Source: Salaquimonas pukyongi (lineage in GTDB: Bacteria; Pseudomonadota; Alphaproteobacteria; Rhizobiales; Rhizobiaceae). Taken from it: a DNA stretch of 64,000 nucleotides. Each line of letters begins with the position of its first letter. Within the stretch, counting starts at the first letter, position 1. The stretch is taken from contig NZ_CP019044.1 in the NCBI RefSeq assembly GCF_001953055.1, positions 2,232,001-2,296,000 on the forward strand, in the 5' to 3' direction. Under the pieces are notes generated by a model. The model was not told the DNA's origin. It ran no database searches and saw only the letters and a list, made by a program, of their open reading frames with translations. Shown in pieces: positions 44,461 through 53,049 of this stretch. The position numbers and the translations under genes are program-made.

Positions 44461-44504
44461 GCCGGTCCGGCGTTGGGTTTTTCCAGACTGCGCGCCGGAC
44501 CGGC
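44461..44504 (-). promoter_or_regulatory. 12-bp hairpin in the 5' leader of the PRC-barrel gene
   Basis: The perfect 12-base arms (GCCGGTCCGGCG and CGCCGGACCGGC) with a 20-base loop lie between the EcfG promoter and the ribosome site. The leader from the expected start point is about 90 bases, long for this region, so the hairpin may affect message stability or translation. Confidence 0.5.
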
Positions 44505-44523
44505 AATGGGTTCACGTCCCGAT

Positions 44524-44548
44524 AACGCAGACACGCCTCATTCGTTCC
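44524..44548 (-). promoter_or_regulatory. EcfG-type promoter of PRC-barrel gene
   Basis: On the minus strand GGAAC (44548-44544), 16 bases, and CGTT (44527-44524) match the consensus exactly. The site is about 100 bases from the start codon. Confidence 0.78.
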
Positions 44549-44658
44549 ATTCTTGAGCAAGCAGATTGCCGGTTGGCGCGGCTTCATCATGGCCGCCCCT
44601 CAACATGCGTCCCTCAAGGTCAGGCTTGCGTACGGTTTTCCGTCAGCCGGGTTTTCTG

Positions 44659-44971
44659 CTAGATCGTGTCCTGGTTAGCTGGAAGCAGTTTGAATGGATG
44701 GATTTTTCGCCTCTGGCAAGGAGAAGACCACAGCAGGATGTTTATCCATCCTGCAAGGATTTCGACGAAGCCAGGGCGCAAAAGACACCACAGCCGGTGC
44801 AATACCATGTTGAATAGCTTTTGTTTTCTGCAATCGCCTGAACTTGGTTCCCGGGCCTTCGGACCGCGTTGTAAAAAGCTGACAGTGCCTGCACTGCTGC
44901 GCTTTTTGCGCCTTGCCGAAGACCCGGTAACCGACGTTCAAACGATTCCATCTAACCAAGACACGCTCTAG
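44659..44971. repeat. CTAG-ended MITE-like repeat, copy 1
   Basis: This 313-base element fills most of the 600-base gap between the PRC-barrel and alcohol dehydrogenase genes. Both ends read CTAGA(T/G)CGTGTC(C/T)TGGTTAG as inverted repeats that continue less perfectly for about 60 bases. It has no transposase gene. The left half matches the copies at 56379 and 57718, including the GCAGGATG...CATCCTGC hairpin; the right half differs. The rest of 44549-45024 shows nothing else. Confidence 0.7.
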
Positions 44972-45024
44972 ATCGGACGTGAAATCCGATGAACAAACAA
45001 GAGTTGGCGCGACCGGAGACGACA

Positions 45025-46182
45025 ATGAACCCGTTTACCTTCAACACTTCGAAATCGGTCCGGTTCGGCACTGGCGCTCTGGCGCAGATCGGCGACGTTG
45101 TCAGTCAGCAGATCGGCCAGCGCGTCATGCTGGTGACCGACCCCGGCATGATGGCAACCGGTATCATCGAGCGTGCGCTTTCGCTGCTCAAGGAAGCTGG
45201 TGTTGAGGTGGAGCTGTTCAAGGACGTTGAGGCCGATCCTCCCGAAAACATCATCCTTACCGCCGCCGCCCAGGCAAGACAGGCGGACGTGGCGGGAATA
45301 GTCGGCCTGGGTGGCGGCTCATCCCTCGATGTGGCGAAACTGGTAGCCCTGCTGGCTGCCGGCAATGAAGAATTGAAGGATGCCTACGGCGTCGGCAATG
45401 CGAAAGGGCCACGCCTTCCCCTCATGCTGGTACCCACCACTGCCGGCACCGGATCGGAGGTAACACCGGTCTCCATCGTCACCACCGGCACCAACGAGAA
45501 GATGGGCGTCGTTTCTTCCGTTATTCTGCCGGACATCGCCCTGCTCGATCCGCAACTGACCTATGGCCTGCCGCCGCACATCACTGCCGCCACCGGGATC
45601 GATGCCATGGTGCATGCGATTGAAGCCTATGCTTCCGCCAGCCCCAACAACAATCCGGTTTCCCGCCTGCTGGCAACCCAGGCTCTGTCACTGATGGGGC
45701 GTTCCATTCTCACGGCTGTAAATGAGGGCGCCAACGCAGATGCCAGGGCCGACATGCTGCTTGGTTCGATGCTGGCAGGTCAGGCATTTGCCAATTCCCC
45801 GGTTGCCGCCGTTCACGCCCTCGCCTATCCGCTCGGCGGGCACTTTCATATTCCGCACGGGCTTTCCAACGCGCTGGTCCTGCCCCATGTCTTGCGCTTC
45901 AACATCGTGACGGCCCATCAACCCTATGCGGAACTGGCCCCTTTTGCATTCCCCGACCTTGCCAAACTGCAAGGCCAGGAACGGGCAGCAGCTTTCTGCG
46001 ACAAGCTTTCCGACCTTGCCCTTGCATGTGGACTGCAGCCGAACCTGAGAGCCATGGAAATCCCCAGGGAGATCCTGCCACGGCTCGCTTCGGACGCGAT
46101 GAACCAGACCCGGCTGCTGGTCAACAATCCCCGCCCCGTCACAGAGGCCGATGCCCTTGCCATATACCGCGCTGCCTATTGA
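45025..46182 (+). CDS. Iron-containing alcohol dehydrogenase
   Basis: This 385-residue group III alcohol dehydrogenase has the NAD-binding G-L-G-G-G-S-S-L-D-V-A-K, the T-T-A-G-T-G-S-E segment, and metal-binding histidines in A-V-H-A-L-A-Y-P-L-G-G-H-F-H-I-P-H-G. The ATG at 45025 has GGAG six bases before it and fits the family's N-terminus; an upstream ATG at 44989 is possible. The substrate is unknown; the family covers butanol, lactaldehyde, 4-hydroxybutyrate and maleylacetate reductases. Confidence 0.9.
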   Translation: MNPFTFNTSKSVRFGTGALAQIGDVVSQQIGQRVMLVTDPGMMATGIIERALSLLKEAGVEVELFKDVEADPPENIILTAAAQARQADVAGIVGLGGGSSLDVAKLVALLAAGNEELKDAYGVGNAKGPRLPLMLVPTTAGTGSEVTPVSIVTTGTNEKMGVVSSVILPDIALLDPQLTYGLPPHITAATGIDAMVHAIEAYASASPNNNPVSRLLATQALSLMGRSILTAVNEGANADARADMLLGSMLAGQAFANSPVAAVHALAYPLGGHFHIPHGLSNALVLPHVLRFNIVTAHQPYAELAPFAFPDLAKLQGQERAAAFCDKLSDLALACGLQPNLRAMEIPREILPRLASDAMNQTRLLVNNPRPVTEADALAIYRAAY

Positions 46183-46268
46183 TCCGGTTTTCGGCTTGCG
46201 GTGAGAGCGGCTTGTTGGAACGCCCGGACACGCTCCAAATCCCGCAAAGAAATTGCTCGGCACCTTGT

Positions 46269-46901
46269 TTATGAAACACGCAAGACAACCGCCAGGCTCG
46301 GGACTGTTGCCTCTTCGCCCGGCATGGAAACATAGGGCTCGGTCTGTTCGATCACAGAGATAAGCCCGGCCTTTTCCAGCTCGCCGATCCTGCGCTCGAA
46401 GTCCGGCTGCCAAAGCGTCGTTTTCACCGTAAGAACGATGGCACCGCCCGGCCGGCAGATGCGCACCAGTTCATCAATACCCTCCGCCCCGACGTGGCCG
46501 GTGGTGAAAACACCGGCACAGGCAATACCGGCAAAGTGACCGTCCTCAAACGGCAGCGGCTGCCCAAGTGCACCCTCATGCAGTTTCGTGTAAATGTTCT
46601 TGGAAGCCGCTACAGCAAGCATGCCTTTCGATATGTCGAGGCCCTCAACATCACCATATCCAACGATACCCAGCCATTCGCCAACGAGCCCGGTACCTGC
46701 TCCCGCATCCAGCACTGGCCCCGCACCTCTTGCTACGTGACGGGCAAACAGGGCAAGGCATATGCTGGGATGCCGATAGCCTGCCCTTGCCATTTCCCCA
46801 TCATAGGTTTCGGCCCAGCCATCATAGAGGCTGGCGACCTCCTGGGGTGATTTAGCGCTGTAGGCGGCGCCCAGCGCACCGTCATGTTGCTTTTCGGCCA
46901 T
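46269..46901 (-). CDS. Class I SAM-dependent methyltransferase
   Basis: This 210-residue methyltransferase has motif I V-L-D-A-G-A-G-T-G-L-V-G-E-W and the following acidic D-V-E-G-L-D-I-S-K-G-M-L, preceded by Y-D-G-W-A-E-T-Y-D, a common start in small-molecule methyltransferases (WBSCR27-like). It is divergent from the phosphotransferase gene with a 139-base gap. The substrate is unknown. Confidence 0.88.
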   Translation of the reverse strand: MAEKQHDGALGAAYSAKSPQEVASLYDGWAETYDGEMARAGYRHPSICLALFARHVARGAGPVLDAGAGTGLVGEWLGIVGYGDVEGLDISKGMLAVAASKNIYTKLHEGALGQPLPFEDGHFAGIACAGVFTTGHVGAEGIDELVRICRPGGAIVLTVKTTLWQPDFERRIGELEKAGLISVIEQTEPYVSMPGEEATVPSLAVVLRVS

Positions 46902-47040
46902 TGCACGTTTCCTGATGCTTGCTCACAATAATCAAGGTTGGATAATCCATTTCCCCGTCTCTGTCGAAAGGGGAATTGCCGCAATGTATCAAGAGAGCTT
47001 AGGCTGTATGCTGTAAGCGAGGGATGAGGGGAGGCGCTGA

Positions 47041-47952
47041 ATGAGCAAAACAATTGATCCTGAATTGAAAGCTGCCATCGCGCTGGTGCCCGAACTTGCC
47101 GGGTATGAGGGAGCGGTGGAACGCCTTGGCGGCCTTACCAACCGTGTCTTTCGCATGGGCGAATATTGCATCCGCCTGCCCGGAGAAGGCACGGAGGAAT
47201 ATATCGACCGCGCCAATGAGGCGATCGCCGCAAAGGAGGCGGCCCGTGCCGGCGTCAGTCCCGAAGTGATTCATGCCGATCCACAAAGCGGCATCATGAT
47301 AACCCGGTTCATCGAGGGAACGGTGACCATGAGCCCCCAAGCCTTCGCCGGCCGGTCCGGCTCGCCGGCGCGTGCCGGCAGGGCTTTTGCGAAGCTTCAT
47401 GCATCAGGGGCGGTCTTTCCGTTCCGCTTTGAGCTTTTCTCGATGATCGATGAATACCTCGGCGTCCTGTCCACCAAAGACGTGAAACTGCCCGATGGAT
47501 ATCACGAAGTGGTACGCGAGGCCGAAGGCGTGCGCACAGCGCTCGATGCGCATCCAGCCGATCTGGCACCCTGCCATTGCGACCCGTTATGCGAGAATTT
47601 CCTCGATACCGGCGAGATGATGTGGATTGTCGACTGGGAGTATTCCGGCATGAACGATCCGCTGTGGGACCTGGGCGATCTTTCTGTCGAAGGCGGGTTC
47701 AACAAGGACCAGGACGCCGAAATGATGGAAGCCTATTTCGGCCGCGCACCGTCACCGGCCGAGGAAGGCAGGATGGTCATCTACAAGGCAATGTGTGATC
47801 TGTTGTGGACCCTGTGGGGGCTAATCCAGGTCGCCAACGACAATCCGGCCGAGGATTTTCAAGCCTATGCCGACGGCCGTTTTTCCCGCTGCAAGGCTCT
47901 GATGGCCGATGCGTCATTTGCCCGCCATGTGGAAGCGGTGCGGAACGGCTGA
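47041..47952 (+). CDS. Choline/ethanolamine-kinase-like phosphotransferase
   Basis: This 303-residue protein of the APH/ChoK fold has G-G-L-T-N-R-V-F near the start, the catalytic loop C-H-C-D-P-L-C-E-N-F and the metal motif I-V-D-W-E-Y-S-G-M-N-D-P. It resembles LicA-type choline kinases. It is paralogous to the kinase at 53046. It converges on the DeoR gene and so is not in the same operon. The substrate is inferred only as a small alcohol or amino alcohol. Confidence 0.85.
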   Translation: MSKTIDPELKAAIALVPELAGYEGAVERLGGLTNRVFRMGEYCIRLPGEGTEEYIDRANEAIAAKEAARAGVSPEVIHADPQSGIMITRFIEGTVTMSPQAFAGRSGSPARAGRAFAKLHASGAVFPFRFELFSMIDEYLGVLSTKDVKLPDGYHEVVREAEGVRTALDAHPADLAPCHCDPLCENFLDTGEMMWIVDWEYSGMNDPLWDLGDLSVEGGFNKDQDAEMMEAYFGRAPSPAEEGRMVIYKAMCDLLWTLWGLIQVANDNPAEDFQAYADGRFSRCKALMADASFARHVEAVRNG

Positions 47953-47970
47953 AAGCGCATCAGGCTGATT

Positions 47971-48729
47971 TCACACAACGGCAAAGCGGGCGCCCCCTTC
48001 CAGCAGCCTGCGCTGGATTGCCTCCGGCGGGGCCTCGTCGCAGACCAGCAGATCAAGACCGTCAAAACCGCAAACCCTCACCAGGGCGGTGCGGGAAAAC
48101 TTGCTTGAATCGGTGACGACGATGCGCTGCTGGCCGCAGCGCAGCACCTGGCGCGCAAACTCGGCTTCTGCCAGATGATAATCCATGAAACCGGTTGCCG
48201 GATCGACGGCGGAAATCGAAATAATGGCATGTTTGACCGTAAAACTGGCAACGAACTCGATGGCAGAACGGCCGAATGCCGCGCCATTGTCGCCGTGCAG
48301 TTCACCACCAGCCATATAGACCGTGTTGCCATTGACCGTGGCAAGCGTACGGGCAACATCGGATGAATTGGTGACAATGGTCAGCGAGGATTTCTTCAGC
48401 AGCTCCCTTGCCAGAAAGCTGGTGGTCGTTCCCGTATCCAGCATGACGCTGTCGCCGTCTTCGATCACTTCCGCCAGATAGACGGCAAGCCGCTGCTTTG
48501 CTTCTGCATTTTCCCGCATGCGGCGCTCAAAGGGCGCTTCACTCGCCCGAAGCGAGGCCCGCACCGATCCATGCACCTTGATCAGGTCGCCGGCCCGCGC
48601 CAGCGGCGCCACGTCCCGGCGGATCGTCTCGCGCGATACGCCGAGCTGCGAGGCCAGCTCGGCAACCCGCAAACTGCCATGCAGGCGAAGTTGCTGGATT
48701 ATCTGTTCCTGCCTTGGCGATCGAGTCAT
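47971..48729 (-). CDS. DeoR-family transcriptional regulator
   Basis: This 252-residue repressor has a winged helix (R-Q-E-Q-I-I-Q-Q-L, then L-G-V-S-R-E-T-I-R-R-D) and a sugar-phosphate-isomerase-like sensor domain with M-L-D-T-G-T-T-T-S-F-L-A and T-N-S-S-D-V-A. The family typically senses phosphorylated metabolites. It is divergent from the betaine-type ABC operon, with five TGTGG motifs between them. The ATG at 48729 has GGGGA upstream; the frame stays open to 48795. Confidence 0.9.
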   Translation of the reverse strand: MTRSPRQEQIIQQLRLHGSLRVAELASQLGVSRETIRRDVAPLARAGDLIKVHGSVRASLRASEAPFERRMRENAEAKQRLAVYLAEVIEDGDSVMLDTGTTTSFLARELLKKSSLTIVTNSSDVARTLATVNGNTVYMAGGELHGDNGAAFGRSAIEFVASFTVKHAIISISAVDPATGFMDYHLAEAEFARQVLRCGQQRIVVTDSSKFSRTALVRVCGFDGLDLLVCDEAPPEAIQRRLLEGGARFAVV

Positions 48730-48828
48730 GTGGCAAAATCCCCAAATTATGTGGTAATTACAACCAAAATCGGAAAATAAAGGCAAGATTGCCACATTCC
48801 ATCATAAAAAACCACATAAATTCCACAA
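48728..48828. promoter_or_regulatory. Cluster of TGTGG motifs, candidate DeoR operator
   Basis: In the divergent region TGTGG occurs at 48729 and 48750 (21 bases apart) on the plus strand, and its complement CCACA at 48792, 48812 and 48823 (20 and 11 apart). The motifs share flanking A/T and face each other across a 37-base gap. Phased, oppositely directed repeats are expected for a looping DeoR repressor, and one motif overlaps the regulator's own start codon. Confidence 0.5.
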
Positions 48829-48922
48829 ATCGCATTGACTCTCCGCTTGAGACGCCTCCACACTGTTTGCGGCACACGGCATTGCGGACCGGCAATGACC
48901 GGGCACAAGGAGGAGATTCCAA

Positions 48923-49879
48923 ATGAAAATGACGGGCAAGGGACTGGCGGCGGCACTCGCGCTGACCACGGCACTGGCAGCAGGTTCAGCATGGGCCGAC
49001 GTCGAATCGAAAGATCCGATCAAGCTGACACTGCATGACTGGACGGGCCAGTTGATCACCACCCAGATCATGGGTGAGGTACTCAAGAAGGCCGGCTACA
49101 ACATCGAATACGTTCAGGCAGACTACATCGCCCAGTTCGCAGGGCTGAAGACCGGCGACCTGCATGTGGCCATGGAAATCTGGGAAACCACAGGGCGCGA
49201 CGCCATGGACGAAGCAACGGCCACCGGCAATGTCGAAAACCTCGGCGAGACCGGCATGCAGGCCATCGAGGAGTGGTGGTATCCCACCTACATGAAAGAA
49301 AAATGCCCCGGGCTCCCAAACTGGGAAGCCCTCAAGGACGAAGCTTGTGCCGAGGCATTTTCCACGGCGGAAACGGCCCCCAACGGACGCTATCTCGGCG
49401 GCCCGGTGACCTGGGGCGGGTATGATGATGAACGGGCCGAGGCCCTGGAGCTTCCGTTTGAAGTGGTCCATGCTGGAACCGATGCAGCACTGTTTGCGGA
49501 ACTTGAATCCGCCTATCAGCGCAAGGCTCCGATCATGCTGTGGGTCTACGCACCGCACTGGGCACCGGCAAAATATGAAGGTGAGTGGGTGGAGTTTCCG
49601 GCCTATACGAAGGAATGCTACGAGGACGCCAGCTGGGGCAGCAACCCCGATGCGCAATATGATTGCGGCAAACCGCGCGGACCGATCTGGAAGGTCGCCT
49701 GGTCCGGCGTGAAGGAAAAGTGGCCCGGCGCGCATAAGGCCATTCAGTCATTCAACGTGAACAATGACGAAATGGGCGCCATGATCACCGAAGTGGACCT
49801 CAACGGCAAGAAGCTGGAAGATGTCGTTGCTGACTGGATTAGCAGCAATGAGAACCGCTGGTCCGGGTGGATCAACTGA
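48923..49879 (+). CDS. ABC transporter substrate-binding protein, glycine betaine/choline (ProX/OpuAC) type
   Basis: This 318-residue binding protein has a signal peptide (M-K-M-T-G-K, Ala/Leu core, cleavage near A-W-A-D) and the OpuAC fold start K-L-T-L-H-D-W-T-G-Q. Aromatic residues W, W-W-Y and Y-A-P-H-W-A could form the cage that binds quaternary amines. AGGAGG is seven bases upstream. It is the first gene of the rightward operon, with a hairpin after it. The cargo is likely a betaine, choline or related compound. Confidence 0.88.
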   Translation: MKMTGKGLAAALALTTALAAGSAWADVESKDPIKLTLHDWTGQLITTQIMGEVLKKAGYNIEYVQADYIAQFAGLKTGDLHVAMEIWETTGRDAMDEATATGNVENLGETGMQAIEEWWYPTYMKEKCPGLPNWEALKDEACAEAFSTAETAPNGRYLGGPVTWGGYDDERAEALELPFEVVHAGTDAALFAELESAYQRKAPIMLWVYAPHWAPAKYEGEWVEFPAYTKECYEDASWGSNPDAQYDCGKPRGPIWKVAWSGVKEKWPGAHKAIQSFNVNNDEMGAMITEVDLNGKKLEDVVADWISSNENRWSGWIN

Positions 49880-49907
49880 TTTCGACCCTATCCGGCTAGC
49901 GGCAATC

Positions 49908-49941
49908 GCCCGGCAGCCACGCGCCCCTGTGGCTGCCGGGC
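49908..49941 (+). other. Intercistronic hairpin after betaine-type binding-protein gene
   Basis: The perfect 13-base arms (GCCCGGCAGCCAC and GTGGCTGCCGGGC) with an 8-base loop lie between the binding-protein and ATPase genes, with no T-run after them. It is probably an mRNA-stabilising or attenuating element. Confidence 0.6.
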
Positions 49942-49959
49942 AACAAAGAAAATTCCCAC

Positions 49960-51000
49960 ATGACGGCTTCATCCGATCGTAACGCCACACTCAGTCTGAA
50001 ATCCGTGTGGAAACTGTTTGGCGATGGTGCCGAAACAGTGCTTCACGAGGCAGGCGGCAATCCGGCGCCCGATATCCTGCGCGAGCATGCCATCATCCCG
50101 GCGGTAACGAACGTGACCCTGGATGTGCACGAGGGCGAATGCTTCGTCATCATGGGCCTGTCGGGTTCCGGAAAATCGACCCTGGTGCGCTGTATGTCGC
50201 GCCTGATCGAGCCAACTGCAGGCAAAATCCTGTTCCATGGCGAGAACCTTCTGGAAGCAACCCCGCAAAGACTGATCGAAATCCGCCGCCATCAGATGGG
50301 CATGGTATTTCAGCACTTTGCCCTGCTGCCGCATCTCAATGTACTTGCCAATGTGGCCTTTCCGCTGGAAGTGCAGGGAATCGGGCGCGCTGAACGCGAA
50401 ACGCGTGCCCGTGAAATGATCGAGCTCGTCGGCCTTGGTGGGCGTGAAGGATTTTACCCCCGTGAATTATCCGGCGGCCAGCAGCAGCGGGTTGGCATTG
50501 CGCGCTCACTTGCCGTGGAACCCGACGTATGGTTTCTCGACGAACCCTTCTCGGCCCTTGATCCGTTGATCCGGCGCGAAATGCAGGACGAGTTCATTCG
50601 CCTGCAGGCAGTGCTCAAGAAATCAATTGTCTTCATCACCCACGACTTTGACGAAGCGATCCGGCTGGCCGACCGCATCGCCATCATGAAGGACGGTGCG
50701 GTTGTACAAATTGGCACTCCGGAAGACCTCCTGCTTGCCCCTGCCGATGAGTATGTCGCCGAATTTACCCGCAACGTCAGCAAATCCAAGGTTCTGCGCG
50801 TTGCAAGCCTGATGAAACCTGCCACCAGCAAGGCGCCTCGCGGCGGCTATGGCGGAAAGATCAGCAAAGATGTCAGCATCGCCGAAGCCGCCCCTTCATT
50901 TGCCCGTTCAGGCAAGCCGCTAATGGTGGTGGATGGCGAGGGCAAGACCGTCGGCCGTCTCGAACATGCCGATGTGGTTCAGCTGATGATGCAGGGCTGA
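49960..51000 (+). CDS. ABC transporter ATPase, ProV-like
   Basis: This 346-residue ATPase has Walker A G-L-S-G-S-G-K-S-T, signature L-S-G-G-Q-Q-Q-R-V-G-I-A-R, Walker B F-L-D-E-P-F-S-A-L-D and H-loop I-T-H-D-F-D-E-A. The C-terminal 80 residues resemble a short CBS-like region, shorter than in ProV. The N-terminal region before Walker A is about 50 residues, as in the glycine-betaine group. It is three bases before the permease gene. Confidence 0.92.
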   Translation: MTASSDRNATLSLKSVWKLFGDGAETVLHEAGGNPAPDILREHAIIPAVTNVTLDVHEGECFVIMGLSGSGKSTLVRCMSRLIEPTAGKILFHGENLLEATPQRLIEIRRHQMGMVFQHFALLPHLNVLANVAFPLEVQGIGRAERETRAREMIELVGLGGREGFYPRELSGGQQQRVGIARSLAVEPDVWFLDEPFSALDPLIRREMQDEFIRLQAVLKKSIVFITHDFDEAIRLADRIAIMKDGAVVQIGTPEDLLLAPADEYVAEFTRNVSKSKVLRVASLMKPATSKAPRGGYGGKISKDVSIAEAAPSFARSGKPLMVVDGEGKTVGRLEHADVVQLMMQG

Positions 51001-51003
51001 GCG

Positions 51004-53049
51004 ATGAACACGGCGGAAAGAAGCATTCCGATGAACGCTGCCGGCTCCTCCTGGCGCACATGGTCGGCAGGCCGGCTCGTCTGGCTGGTCACCCTGTGCG
51101 CTGTCGGCATTGTCTGGATCGCCGGGAAAGGCGTCTTTCCCTGGGCTTTCAAGGTTCCGCGTGAACTGCGCATTCCGGCAAAAACCTGGATCGGGGATGC
51201 CATGGACTGGCTCGTCGAGGAAGCAAGTTTCGGCCTGTTTACCTTTATCGAACTCACCCGGTTTGTCTCAAGGCTCGTCGAAATACCCTATCAGTTCGCG
51301 CTCAGCCTGCTTTCGACCGGATTTCTGCAGGGCCAGGGCTCGGATGCTGTACAGATACTCCCGCCGGTTTCCTGGATTGCCGTGATCGCCGCGCTGGCCC
51401 TGCTGGGATATTATGCAGGCGGAAGAAGGCTGGCCTTTCTGGTTGCCTGCTGTTTCGGTTTCATCGCCGCATTCGGTCAGTGGGACAACGCCATGGTTAC
51501 CCTGGCCTCCATCTTGATCGCCGTGCCGCTTGGTGCTGTAGGCGGGTTGCTGCTGGGGATTGCCGCCTGGCGCTGGCCAACGATCGACCTGGCCTTGCGG
51601 CCCCTGCTCGATCTTATGCAGACGGTCCCCGTCTTTGCCTATCTTGTCCCAATCCTGTTTCTCTTCGGTTTCGGCCCGACGGCAGCCATCATTGCCACCA
51701 TCATCTATGCCATGCCGCCGATGACGCGGATCACGGTGCTTGCACTCCGCGGCGTGGCTCCGGAAATCACCGACCTTGGCAACATGGTCGGCTGCACGAA
51801 GCGGCAGATGATATGGCGGGTGATGGTTCCCTCCTCGATGCAAAGCCTGATGGTGGGAGTCAACCAGGTCATCATGCTGTCGCTCAACATGGTGATCATC
51901 GCCTCGATGATCGGCGCCGGTGGGCTTGGCTATGAGGTTTTGGCGGCTTTGCGCCGGCTGGATATCGGCACGGGCATCGAGGCCGGACTTGCCATTGTCG
52001 CCCTGGCGATTGCCCTCGACCGCCTGTCACAGGCATTGGCGCGGCGAACCAGCACCCTGCAGCACGCCACGGAAAATCCGAAGAGCTTGCTGGCGGCCCA
52101 TCCCTATACGGTGGCAGCCGTGCTGCTGATAATTGCCACCGGCATCATAGGCCTTGCCACCCCGGCGGTTCAGTCGTTTCCCGAAGCCTGGCAGATTTCA
52201 ACCGGCAGCTTCTGGAATGAAGTCGTCAAGTGGATCAACATCAACTACTTCGATGAGCTTGAAGCGTTCAAAAATGCCCTGCTTCTGAATGTCATGATCC
52301 CCTTCAAGCGGTTCCTGCTCGGTCTTCCCTGGATCGGTGTCGTGGCAATGGTGGCGGTTGCCGGATGGAGCCTGGGTGGTTGGCGGCTGGGACTTTTGAC
52401 CGGCATTCTGGCACTGCTCATCGCAATAACCGGGCAATGGGCCAAGGCGATGATCACAGTGTACCTTTGTGGTGCCTCCGTCGTACTTGCCTGTCTGATC
52501 GGTGTGCCGATTGGCATGATGACGGCATCAAGGCAGAGGCTTTGGCAGTGGGTGGAAGCGGTCATCGACACACTGCAGACCCTGCCGTCCTTTGTCTACT
52601 TGATGCCGGCTGTCATGCTGTTCCGGGTTGGCGATTTTACTGCAATGCTGGCGGTGGTCGCCTATGCGGTTTCCCCGGTGATCCGCTACACCGCGCTCGG
52701 GCTCCAGCGCGTGCCGGAAAACCTGATCGAGGCAGGCACGGCTTCCGGCTGCACCAACTGGCAGCTGATGACCAAAATCAAGCTGAAGCTTGCCCTGCCG
52801 GAGATCATGCTCGGCATCAACCAGACCGTGATGCTTGCCCTGTCCATGCTGGTCATTACCGCCCTGGTGGGAACCCGCGATCTCGGCCAGGAAGTCTACA
52901 TTGCGCTGACAAAGGCGGATACCGGACGCGGCATTGTCGCCGGTCTTGCGGTCGCCTTCATCGCCATCATCGCCGACCGGCTGATCACCGCCGCGGCACA
53001 GCGTCTGCGAACCAGGCTGGGCCTCCAGCAGCAGGAGGCGCAGACGTGA
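51004..53049 (+). CDS. Fused double ABC permease, ProW-like
   Basis: The 681-residue protein contains two homologous ProW-type permease domains in tandem. Each ends in a coupling helix region: V-A-P-E-I-T-D-L-G-N-M-V-G-C-T in the first (about residue 255) and V-P-E-N-L-I-E-A-G-T-A-S-G-C-T in the second (about 580). Each is preceded by a hydrophobic P-V-F-A-Y-L-V-P or P-S-F-V-Y-L-M-P segment. ProW normally works as a homodimer; here one chain could form the whole channel and let the halves diverge. The stop overlaps the kinase GTG by 4 bases. Confidence 0.9.
   Translation: MNTAERSIPMNAAGSSWRTWSAGRLVWLVTLCAVGIVWIAGKGVFPWAFKVPRELRIPAKTWIGDAMDWLVEEASFGLFTFIELTRFVSRLVEIPYQFALSLLSTGFLQGQGSDAVQILPPVSWIAVIAALALLGYYAGGRRLAFLVACCFGFIAAFGQWDNAMVTLASILIAVPLGAVGGLLLGIAAWRWPTIDLALRPLLDLMQTVPVFAYLVPILFLFGFGPTAAIIATIIYAMPPMTRITVLALRGVAPEITDLGNMVGCTKRQMIWRVMVPSSMQSLMVGVNQVIMLSLNMVIIASMIGAGGLGYEVLAALRRLDIGTGIEAGLAIVALAIALDRLSQALARRTSTLQHATENPKSLLAAHPYTVAAVLLIIATGIIGLATPAVQSFPEAWQISTGSFWNEVVKWININYFDELEAFKNALLLNVMIPFKRFLLGLPWIGVVAMVAVAGWSLGGWRLGLLTGILALLIAITGQWAKAMITVYLCGASVVLACLIGVPIGMMTASRQRLWQWVEAVIDTLQTLPSFVYLMPAVMLFRVGDFTAMLAVVAYAVSPVIRYTALGLQRVPENLIEAGTASGCTNWQLMTKIKLKLALPEIMLGINQTVMLALSMLVITALVGTRDLGQEVYIALTKADTGRGIVAGLAVAFIAIIADRLITAAAQRLRTRLGLQQQEAQT

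Noticed and set aside
44659-44971. Insertion sequence
   Set aside because: The element is only 313 bases and no transposase-like protein is encoded in any frame, so it is reported as a MITE-like repeat.
52365-53045. Upstream extension of the kinase frame
   Set aside because: It overlaps the second half of the fused permease in another frame; the GTG at 53046 has a good ribosome site and starts the family homology.
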